Shown one piece after another: positions 1 through 5,321 of a stretch of DNA of 9,108 bases (positions within the stretch are counted from its first letter, which is position 1; every line of letters starts with the position of its first letter). The stretch covers positions 1 through 9,108 of the forward strand of contig DATKYN010000140.1 in the NCBI GenBank assembly GCA_035528435.1, written 5' to 3'. Origin of the DNA: SG8-40 sp035528435. Its GTDB lineage: Bacteria > Pseudomonadota > Gammaproteobacteria > Burkholderiales > Eutrophovitaceae. A program made the position numbers and the translations under genes. A model generated the notes under the pieces. That model was not told where the DNA came from. It worked only from the letters and a program-made list of their open reading frames with translations, and made no database searches.

Positions 1-1185
1 CCTGAGGCATTGGACGATCTCCACCAGCGTATCCCTGACACCGAACCCGCCAGCCTTGGTAACCAGATAGATTGAGCGTCCGTTGCTTTGAAATGCAGAA
101 AAGGGAATGCCCGGCATAAGGTTTCCGCAGACGTCGAGCACCGCGCATCGCGACGCTTCGAGAACCGCGATGGCGGTGTCACCGCCAGTCACGACAACCG
201 CCTCGGATCCAACAAGCGCGGAAATTTCAAGCCCGGTCTGCGCGAGTCGGCGCGCCACCTCGACTGAGTCCGCAATTTCGGCTTCGGGATCCTCGACTGC
301 CAACAGCACGATTTGCTTTGCGCCGATCGCGTCGCTGATTTCGCCAATGATGCCGTTGGGTGCTTCCAGCAACACGGTATGCGGCTGGCGACCGAGCTGC
401 GCAACCTGTTCACGGCTGCGCGCCGCGCGCGAACCGACGACGAACACGATAGGCGCCGTCGTCGCCGTCAGCGCTGTCGGTGCGGCGCGTCGGTTACCGT
501 CGAGACGGCGCGCCAGCACCAGGCCAAGCCCTGCCGAGCCCACCAGCAACGCGTCATTTGTCCGATCGGCCGCCTTGTTCATCAGCTCCGACATGTCATC
601 ATCACTGCCGGCATCTGCGATCACCACACCGCCGTCCGGTCGCGACAGTGCCTCACCCTGGCGCCACGCGCTGACCCGCTCCGGGCCGACGACTGCGCCG
701 AACACCTCGCTCAGCGGTTGCAGCGGTGGCGCCGAGAGCGCGTCCCTGGCAAACCCGGTGTGCGCGAGAGGTACGCCATCGACGTGCACCACGCCATCGA
801 CCACGGTTCGCCCCTGCGCCGGAAACGCCGGGGCAATCAGCGCCGTCTTGCGCCGGAACACATCCATCAGCGCAAGCGTTTCGGATACCACGTTGCCGCG
901 CAGTGTTGAATCAATTTTTTTGAACACGAAATCGAAACGCTGGTCAGAAAATCGCCGAGCACAGCGTTGCACGTGCCTGGCTGCTTCACCCGGCGGCAAG
1001 TGGCGCGAATCGGTATTGACCGAGACCACCCGCGCATCCAGTACCGTCGCGGGGTCGCTTTCGAGAGGATCGGCGACGACCTTTGTCGCGACCCCTTGCT
1101 CGGCGAACGGCCCGGCGGTATCGAGCGCGCCGGTCAGATCATCAGCGATGATCAGCACGCGCGCAGAAGAAGAGTGCTGCGCCAT
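1..1185 (-). CDS. Four-carbon acid sugar kinase (DUF1537 family), 3' end cut by window
   Basis: This is a cytoplasmic ATP-dependent kinase that phosphorylates four-carbon sugar acids such as threonate or erythronate at the 4-hydroxyl. 395 codons are open from ATG at 1185 to the window edge. The family is usually a little over 400 residues, so only the last few are likely missing. The N-terminal substrate domain shows ADDLTGA (14-20), NTDSR (57-61), FKKIDSTLRGN (88-98) and APAFPAQGRT (118-127). GSAGL (216-220) follows. The C-terminal nucleotide domain shows TGGDTA (333-338), PGIPF (358-362) and KAGGFG (377-382). It lies 34 nt after the pdxA-type gene and is surely co-transcribed. The ribosome site is weak (GGA about 5 nt before ATG). 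Established knowledge: DUF1537 kinases work with PdxA2 in D-threonate/D-erythronate catabolism. The exact substrate here cannot be read from sequence. Confidence 0.93.
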   Translation of the reverse strand, partial: MAQHSSSARVLIIADDLTGALDTAGPFAEQGVATKVVADPLESDPATVLDARVVSVNTDSRHLPPGEAARHVQRCARRFSDQRFDFVFKKIDSTLRGNVVSETLALMDVFRRKTALIAPAFPAQGRTVVDGVVHVDGVPLAHTGFARDALSAPPLQPLSEVFGAVVGPERVSAWRQGEALSRPDGGVVIADAGSDDDMSELMNKAADRTNDALLVGSAGLGLVLARRLDGNRRAAPTALTATTAPIVFVVGSRAARSREQVAQLGRQPHTVLLEAPNGIIGEISDAIGAKQIVLLAVEDPEAEIADSVEVARRLAQTGLEISALVGSEAVVVTGGDTAIAVLEASRCAVLDVCGNLMPGIPFSAFQSNGRSIYLVTKAGGFGVRDTLVEIVQCLR

Positions 1186-1219
1186 GTTTATCCAGCCCGG
1201 CCTATAGCCAATCCGCTCA

Positions 1220-2203
1220 TTATCCAGCCTTGCCATCCGCCATGCGTCGCGCGTACGCAATGGCAAACTTCATGTTGGTGTTGTTGGCAATACCCTTCCA
1301 GGCAATATCGAACGCAGTCCCGTGATCGACAGAGGTGCGCCGGATCGGCAGCCCGAGGCTGACGTTCACTGTTTCGTCAAACGCGATGAGTTTGGTCGGG
1401 ATATGCCCCTGATCGTGATACTGCGCAACCACCAGATCGAATTCACCCTTCAGTGCGCGATAGAACACCGTGTCGCCGGAGATAGGCCCCTGAACATCGA
1501 TGCCCTCTTTTTTCGCAGCCTCAATAGCCGGGGCAATCCGGGTCGATTCCTCATCGCCAAAAATTCCGCCTTCACCACAGTGAGGATTGAGTCCGGCAAC
1601 TGCAATGCGCGGGCGTTCATAACCGAGCTCGCGAAAATGTGCGTGACCGGCGCGAATCGTCGCTAGCACACGTTCCATGGTCGGCTTTTCCGCAGCATTG
1701 CGCAGCGACATATGGGTTGTGACGTGAATCGCGTTGAGTTTGTCCCCGGCCAGCAGCATGAACGACGACTTGGCGCCGGTTAAATGCGCCAGCAGCTCCG
1801 TGTGACCGTCGAAATGATGTCCGGCAGAATGCATCGCTGCCTTGTTCAGCGGCGCCGTCACGATTACGGAGATATCTCCGGCGAGACACAACCCCACGGC
1901 TTTCTCGACGTAGCGATAGGCCGCCTCGCCTGCCGCGGCGGATTCCTTACCGTCGATGATCTGATCCTGTTTCTTGGTTTCTACGTGGATGACAGGCACT
2001 GCGCCATCGCTGGCTTCCACGCCCTCGACAAAGCGCAGAGCCGTGCCGCGAATCGAGTCGGCACGGCGAAGCAAATCGAGATTGCCAATAACCGCTGACT
2101 GACTGCGCGCTTCGGCGGACATTTCGCCGAGCGTTGCCACGATGATCTCCGGCCCGATGCCCGAGGGATCGCCCATCGTGATTCCAATTTTGCTGCTTTT
2201 CAC
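1220..2203 (-). CDS. pdxA2: PdxA2-type 4-phospho-threonate/erythronate dehydrogenase (PdxA family)
   Basis: NAD-dependent, metal-requiring dehydrogenase of the PdxA fold. Biosynthetic PdxA oxidises 4-phosphohydroxy-L-threonine for vitamin B6. PdxA2 paralogues oxidise 4-phospho-D-threonate or -erythronate, which decarboxylates to dihydroxyacetone phosphate. Visible motifs in order: GDPSGIGPE near the start, TAPLNKAA, GHTELLAHLTG, THMSLR, AGLNPHCGE, GDTVF, QYHDQGH and SLGLPIRRTSVDHGTAFDIA. The three histidines matching the E. coli metal ligands (in THMSLR, NPHCGE and YHDQ) are all present. I chose GTG at 2203 (327 aa), because AAAGGA lies 9 nt upstream. TTG at 2209 would sit only 3 nt from it. 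The operon with a DUF1537 kinase, and no pyridoxine gene nearby, argues for the catabolic PdxA2 role. A housekeeping PdxA role cannot be fully excluded. Confidence 0.9.
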   Translation of the reverse strand: MKSSKIGITMGDPSGIGPEIIVATLGEMSAEARSQSAVIGNLDLLRRADSIRGTALRFVEGVEASDGAVPVIHVETKKQDQIIDGKESAAAGEAAYRYVEKAVGLCLAGDISVIVTAPLNKAAMHSAGHHFDGHTELLAHLTGAKSSFMLLAGDKLNAIHVTTHMSLRNAAEKPTMERVLATIRAGHAHFRELGYERPRIAVAGLNPHCGEGGIFGDEESTRIAPAIEAAKKEGIDVQGPISGDTVFYRALKGEFDLVVAQYHDQGHIPTKLIAFDETVNVSLGLPIRRTSVDHGTAFDIAWKGIANNTNMKFAIAYARRMADGKAG

Positions 2204-2212
2204 GGCCAATAA

Positions 2213-2218
2213 TCCTTT
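2213..2218 (-). promoter_or_regulatory. Ribosome binding site deciding the pdxA2 start
   Basis: AAAGGA on the minus strand. It is 9 nt from a GTG at 2203 and only 3 nt from a TTG at 2209, which favours the GTG start. Confidence 0.55.
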
Positions 2219-2231
2219 CGTTCGAATATCC

Positions 2232-2251
2232 GATCAGCACCCCGGCTGATC
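2232..2251. other. Intercistronic inverted repeat upstream of pdxA2
   Basis: Perfect 7-bp arms GATCAGC and GCTGATC around a 6-nt spacer, in the 101-nt gap between the BKACE stop and the PdxA2 start. There is no T-tract on either side, so it is not a standard terminator. It could be an mRNA-processing or stability hairpin, or a protein site. Its function is unknown. Confidence 0.4.
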
Positions 2252-2304
2252 CACAGCTGGCCGCTAAACCAGGCGCGCCAGCGGGCTAATTTCAGTAACA
2301 GTTG

Positions 2305-3210
2305 TCACGACGCCGATTCAAGCGCTTCGGTGGAGCACGCGATGCGAACGTCGGAACCCACTGCAAGAGTTCCTCCTGCGTTCTCAATCAGAGCCGCCGC
2401 CTCCTCGACCAGTTCCACATTTCCGCGCTCACATCCGAACGGCGCATCTTCAAGGCCGACCCGGACGTGTCCGCGCTCCATTACTGCGCGCGGCACCAGC
2501 GGCAGCACATCCACATCCAGCCCGGCAATCATCCAGTTGCAACCTGGTGCTACCTGATCGAGCAGATTCAGATACGCCGTCAACCCGTAGTCCTCGGGAG
2601 GAAAGCCGAACGCGAAGCCGCGTGAAAACATCAGTCGATAGATCGGGTCCGGGCAACTCTCGCGCCAATGCAAGCTGGCCCCGAGCCGCGCAAATCCCGG
2701 CTCATAGATTGCGAAGCTGGGGTGAAAACGATACCGTCGTGCAAGCTCGAGCCCGTGACGAATATGCTCTTCGCTATTGGCGTACACGAATCCCGGTGTA
2801 TCCGTCTGCAAGTCATCGTAGTGGGCAAAATTGCAGGAACCGGGGTCCACCACTGCCCATTCGAGCAACCCATTCGCGGCAAGCGCCTCAATGTGCGCGT
2901 AGCGTTGCTCGGCGGTGCTGGACCCATCAACCTTGTTCAAACCCGCTGCCGGGACGGTCGGATAAACGATGGCATCGACTTTCGAGCGAATACCTTCAAT
3001 GATGCGCGCGTAGATTTCAGGGTCATCCTTTTGCTCCCCGGTTTTCTCGTCATAGGCGTGCACATGGACGATCGACGCACCCGCTTTCACGCAGGCAATG
3101 CCCTGGGCCACAATCTCCTCGGCGCTGATCGGGATCGCCGGTTGCCGCCTTCTCGTCCAGGGCCCGTTCAATGCCACTTCGAGCCAGGTCTTTCCAATCG
3201 CTTCGTGCAT
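2305..3210 (-). CDS. Beta-keto acid cleavage enzyme (BKACE, DUF849 family)
   Basis: 301-residue TIM-barrel enzyme of the BKACE family, whose founding member is Kce of lysine fermentation. Family members condense a beta-keto acid with acetyl-CoA to give acetoacetate plus a new acyl-CoA, using a divalent metal. The metal ligands are visible: HVHAYDE gives H49 and H51, and VGLED (251-255) gives E254. The opening EVALNGPW (11-18), the YPT strand (83-85) and the terminal NVELVEEAAAL helix also fit. The start ATG at 3210 follows AGAGGA with 5 nt spacing. An upstream in-frame extension would overlap the preceding gene and is not needed. It lies 25 nt after the FAH-family gene, so it is operonic. BKACE substrates vary widely and are set by context. 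Here a substrate related to C4 acid breakdown is inferred, not shown. Confidence 0.92.
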   Translation of the reverse strand: MHEAIGKTWLEVALNGPWTRRRQPAIPISAEEIVAQGIACVKAGASIVHVHAYDEKTGEQKDDPEIYARIIEGIRSKVDAIVYPTVPAAGLNKVDGSSTAEQRYAHIEALAANGLLEWAVVDPGSCNFAHYDDLQTDTPGFVYANSEEHIRHGLELARRYRFHPSFAIYEPGFARLGASLHWRESCPDPIYRLMFSRGFAFGFPPEDYGLTAYLNLLDQVAPGCNWMIAGLDVDVLPLVPRAVMERGHVRVGLEDAPFGCERGNVELVEEAAALIENAGGTLAVGSDVRIACSTEALESAS

Positions 3211-3235
3211 GTCTATCCTCTGAAAACAGGCCGTA

Positions 3236-3937
3236 TCAGGACACAATTTCAACGTTGAGTTGAGCCACACCTTCGACCTTACCCACCAACTTGTCGCCCG
3301 GCACCACGGCCCCGACACCAGCCGGCGTGCCAGTGAATATCAGGTCACCCGCCTCGAGCCGGTAATACTGCGAGAGAAAGGCGATGGTATCCGGCACACT
3401 CCATATCATGTCCGACAAATCGCCCTGCTGTCGCAATTCGCCGTTCACCTGCAACGTAATACTTCCGGAAGGGTGATGACCGTGGCTGGCAACAGGATAA
3501 ACAGCTGTCACGGGTGCAGACTGATCGAATGATTTGCCGAAATCCCACGGCCGACCCTGCTTCTTGGCTTCTGCCTGCAGGTCGCGGCGGGTGAGGTCCA
3601 GTCCGACAGCGTATCCGTAGACGCAATCGAGCGCTTCGTTCGCGGCGATGTTACTGCCACCGCGATGCAGAGCGACCACCAGTTCTATTTCATGGTGCAG
3701 ATCCGCCGTACCCGGGGGATATTTCACTGCGCCGCCGCCCGGCACGATCGCGTCCGCCGGTTTCATGAAAAAAAACGGTGGCTCGCGGTCGGGATCGCGA
3801 CCCATTTCGCGGGCATGCGCAGCGTAGTTTCGCCCGACACAATAAATGCGCCGGACGGGAAAGCGCGCATCGCTACCCGTAACAGGGATAGATGCGACCG
3901 GACCCGGTTCGAATACGTAACTGTCAGCTAAAGTCAT
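3236..3937 (-). CDS. Fumarylacetoacetate hydrolase family protein (FAHD1/fumarylpyruvate hydrolase type)
   Basis: 233-residue cytoplasmic enzyme of the FAH superfamily, short single-domain type. Members cleave acylpyruvates such as fumarylpyruvate, or decarboxylate or tautomerise oxaloacetate. Seen: YCVGRNYAAHAREMG (32-46), whose H41 and E44 match the lid His/Glu dyad of FAHD1; PFFFMKPADA (54-63); LHHEIEL (80-86), giving metal ligands E83 and E85; GYAVGLDLTRRDLQ (108-121), giving D114; WDFGKSFDQSAPV (131-143); and GDLIFTGTPAGVG (197-209). The set is complete, so an active enzyme is expected. It is the first gene of the minus-strand operon. A modest AGG lies about 8 nt upstream of ATG 3937. 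Product annotation at substrate level is unsafe. Acylpyruvase, oxaloacetate decarboxylase/tautomerase and related hydratase activities are all possible. Confidence 0.92.
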   Translation of the reverse strand: MTLADSYVFEPGPVASIPVTGSDARFPVRRIYCVGRNYAAHAREMGRDPDREPPFFFMKPADAIVPGGGAVKYPPGTADLHHEIELVVALHRGGSNIAANEALDCVYGYAVGLDLTRRDLQAEAKKQGRPWDFGKSFDQSAPVTAVYPVASHGHHPSGSITLQVNGELRQQGDLSDMIWSVPDTIAFLSQYYRLEAGDLIFTGTPAGVGAVVPGDKLVGKVEGVAQLNVEIVS

Positions 3938-3982
3938 CTGGATAACCTGAGTCAGTACGGAGTCCGCTGAACAAGGATCGTT

Positions 3983-4002
3983 GCACCAAAGACATTTGGT
4001 GC
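3983..4002. promoter_or_regulatory. Candidate operator palindrome for the catabolic operon
   Basis: Perfect 8-bp arms GCACCAAA and TTTGGTGC around a 4-nt centre. The symmetry weakly extends outward by a G-T, a T-A and a G-C pair. It sits 45 nt upstream of the first operon gene, where a repressor or activator would bind. No T-run follows on the minus strand, so an intrinsic terminator is unlikely. No regulator gene lies in the window to assign it to. Confidence 0.5.
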
Positions 4003-4070
4003 GACCGCCCCAACGGCCCCGTCAGAAACCAAATTTAACGGGCCAGCCGCAAGCTTGGCCAGCGCCAGCC

Positions 4071-4091
4071 CGCAGCCCAAAAAAGGCTGCG
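4071..4091. other. Inverted repeat with A-rich loop
   Basis: Arms CGCAGCC and GGCTGCG (7 bp) around a loop of C plus six A. The homopolymer lies inside the loop rather than after the stem, so this is not a canonical terminator. It could still end the arfB-ferredoxin transcript in another way, for instance by stopping 3' exonucleases. Confidence 0.35.
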
Positions 4092-4186
4092 ATTATGGCA
4101 TACCCACCACGCTTCACGCGGCTCAGGAAAGGCTGATGGCGATGAAGCGCCCCGGAGTTGCGGCCAGGCTTGCCTGTCATTGCCAG

Positions 4187-4474
4187 TCATGCGCCGGGCG
4201 CTGTCAAGAGCCGTATCGTAAGATCGCCATGCACCAGGCTGCGGCACGCGAGGATAGTCCCTTCCTCGCTCTCCCGCCCTGACAAAGCCGTATCGGAGTG
4301 CGCCAACGTCCTCACCTTGCCGCTGACGAGCCGACACTTGCACGCACCGCACTCGCCGCTCTGGCAACTGTAGGCAAACCGTACACCCCGGGACAACAGG
4401 GCCGTCAACAATATCTCATCCTGCTCAACCGTAAGCTGACGGCCCGGATCTTCAATAGTGATCACAAATTTCAT
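4187..4474 (-). CDS. Small plant-type [2Fe-2S] ferredoxin
   Basis: 95-residue soluble electron carrier. The cluster ligands are C37, C42, C45 and C77, the C-x4-C-x2-C...C pattern of plant-type ferredoxins, in CQSGECGACKC and ILACRS. The fold runs from MKFVITIEDP to LTIRLL with no extra domain. The sequence resembles the N-terminal ferredoxin domain of oxygenase reductases. However, no flavin or NAD domain follows in any nearby frame, so it appears to be free-standing. The start ATG 4474 matches the usual beginning of the domain. An in-frame ATG at 4552 would add 26 residues without family support. The ribosome site is weak. It is 109 nt downstream of arfB and may be read from the same transcript. 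Its redox partner is unknown; an oxygenase or reductase outside the window is the usual case. Confidence 0.85.
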   Translation of the reverse strand: MKFVITIEDPGRQLTVEQDEILLTALLSRGVRFAYSCQSGECGACKCRLVSGKVRTLAHSDTALSGRESEEGTILACRSLVHGDLTIRLLTAPGA

Positions 4475-4583
4475 CGCCCGAATTTCCAGTCGCGGCGACT
4501 CGCGCCAATACGCATTCCCGCGTATCGCCGCCGAGACCGCTGGTCGCGCCATGCAAGGCTGCCGCAGCAGAGCAGACCCCGGT

Positions 4584-5006
4584 TCATTCCAGATCACGCA
4601 CCGTGCCACGGCGCGCCTTGACCGCGGCACGCTTTTTCTTTGCATCAACGCGTCTGCGCCGTGCGGCAAAGCTGGGTGCTGTCGGTTTACGCACCTTGGG
4701 CGGCTGTGCTGCTTTTTGCAGCAGTTCGACAAGGCGGCGCAACGCATCATCACGGTTGCGCAACTGGGAACGAAAACGCTGCGCCTGAATGACCAGCACG
4801 CCATCGGTGGTCAAGCGATCGCCAGCAAGTCGACCGAGACGTAACTTCACGTCATCCGAAAGACAGGACGTTCGGGCGACGTCAAAACGCAGCTCCACTG
4901 CGGTCGATACCTTGTTGACATTCTGTCCGCCGGGACCGGACGCGCGCACAAATTGCCATTCAAGCTCGCTCTCGGATAGCGAAATGTTGCTATCAACGTG
5001 TATCAA
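4584..5006 (-). CDS. arfB: Alternative ribosome-rescue factor ArfB (YaeJ peptidyl-tRNA hydrolase)
   Basis: ArfB enters the A site of ribosomes stalled without a stop codon and hydrolyses the peptidyl-tRNA. The GGQ catalytic motif is present in RASGPGGQNVNKVSTA (Gln28). The C-terminus is a long basic tail rich in Lys and Arg (about residues 105-140), which in the family threads into the empty mRNA channel. I chose TTG at 5006. It gives 140 residues, the same length as E. coli ArfB, with a gap-free alignment from residue 1 through the GGQ. It also sits 5 nt after AAAGGG. A GTG at 5012 (142 aa) abuts that site directly, and an ATG at 5066 would add 20 unsupported residues. It is divergent from the PQQ dehydrogenase. 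The basic tail and the absence of a second domain separate it from release factors RF1/RF2. Confidence 0.93.
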   Translation of the reverse strand: MIHVDSNISLSESELEWQFVRASGPGGQNVNKVSTAVELRFDVARTSCLSDDVKLRLGRLAGDRLTTDGVLVIQAQRFRSQLRNRDDALRRLVELLQKAAQPPKVRKPTAPSFAARRRRVDAKKKRAAVKARRGTVRDLE

Positions 5007-5011
5007 ACGCA

Positions 5012-5017
5012 CCCTTT
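5012..5017 (-). promoter_or_regulatory. Ribosome binding site deciding the arfB start
   Basis: AAAGGG on the minus strand, 5 nt before TTG 5006. It overlaps the alternative GTG at 5012, which makes that codon a poor start. Confidence 0.5.
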
Positions 5018-5088
5018 CAAAGTATCCACAAGATTTAGACAAACGTCGCGGCTGCGCAGATCGCAATTTGTGCGGCGCACCAAAGCGC

Positions 5089-5114
5089 GATTATTAAATA
5101 AGATTATTAAATAA
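5089..5114. repeat. Perfect tandem duplication of a 13-bp AT-rich unit
   Basis: Two adjacent identical copies of GATTATTAAATAA (5089-5101 and 5102-5114), followed by an A-rich run. The unit could act as an UP element or a site for a nucleoid protein, or it may be a simple slippage duplication. Confidence 0.9.
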
Positions 5115-5151
5115 AAACAAAAAAACTCTTGCCTGCTCACCCCCTCTGCTC

Positions 5152-5180
5152 TTGCAAAGACGGCATCTAGCGACTACATT
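5152..5180 (+). promoter_or_regulatory. Possible sigma-70 promoter for the PQQ dehydrogenase
   Basis: TTGCAA (4 of 6 to the -35 consensus), a 17-bp spacer and TACATT (4 of 6 to the -10 consensus). This would give a transcript leader of about 135 nt. AT-rich DNA lies just upstream. It is a pattern match only; activator-dependent expression is common for such genes. Confidence 0.35.
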
Positions 5181-5278
5181 TGCACGGGGTTTCTCCTGTC
5201 GTTAACAACTGGACCGGAAACAGTCAGACAGTTTACTGGTGAGTAACGATAGCGGCACCGGAGGATCTAATCCTAATT

Positions 5279-5298
5279 ATGGGCCAGAGCCCATTTTT
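5279..5298 (+). promoter_or_regulatory. Leader hairpin with T-run before the PQQ dehydrogenase
   Basis: ATGGGC and GCCCAT arms (6 bp, 4-nt loop) are followed at once by TTTT, a weak terminator-like structure. It ends 23 nt before the start codon and just upstream of the ribosome site. It could attenuate transcription or affect translation. The short stem makes strong termination unlikely. Confidence 0.35.
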
Positions 5299-5321
5299 CG
5301 ATAACACAACGGGAGAGAGTT

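Larger units (their letters stand above)
3938..4186. other. Intergenic region between ferredoxin and catabolic operon
   Basis: 249-bp stretch with no convincing gene. It holds the likely promoter and control region of the four-gene operon, including the palindrome at 3983-4002 and a hairpin at 4071-4091. A minus-strand reading frame of about 50 codons just after the ferredoxin stop has low-complexity content and no recognisable motif. I saw no clear -35/-10 pair. Confidence 0.6.
5007..5321. other. AT-rich divergent spacer between arfB and the PQQ dehydrogenase
   Basis: About 315 bp without a conserved gene. In order it holds the arfB upstream region, a tandem 13-bp AT-rich duplication (5089-5114), an A-rich tract, two CTCTTGC copies 23 bp apart (5126 and 5149), a possible promoter, a small inverted repeat AGGAT/ATCCT (near 5262-5274), a hairpin with a T-run (5279-5298) and the dehydrogenase ribosome site GGGAG, 6 to 7 nt before ATG 5322. 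Confidence 0.7.

Noticed and set aside
107..1207. Long plus-strand open frame of 366 codons
   Set aside because: It is antisense to the DUF1537 kinase. Its translation is Ser/Ala/Arg/Thr-rich with no motif, whereas the minus strand shows every kinase motif in order.
1220..2203. Housekeeping pyridoxine biosynthesis pdxA
   Set aside because: The usual neighbours (surA, ksgA, other pdx genes) are absent, and it is operonic with an acid sugar kinase, so the catabolic PdxA2 reading is preferred.
3183..3318. Upstream start for the BKACE gene
   Set aside because: It would overlap the FAH gene by over 80 nt and add about 36 residues not seen in the family. ATG 3210 has a good ribosome site.
4025..4186. 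Possible reductase remnant or small gene downstream of the ferredoxin
   Set aside because: Reading past the stop shows no flavin or NAD-binding motif. A frame of about 50 codons there is low-complexity and has no ribosome site that I could find.
4475..4804. N-terminal extension of the ferredoxin frame overlapping arfB
   Set aside because: The extension is Arg/Cys-rich shadow sequence, and the ferredoxin fold begins exactly at MKFVITIEDP.
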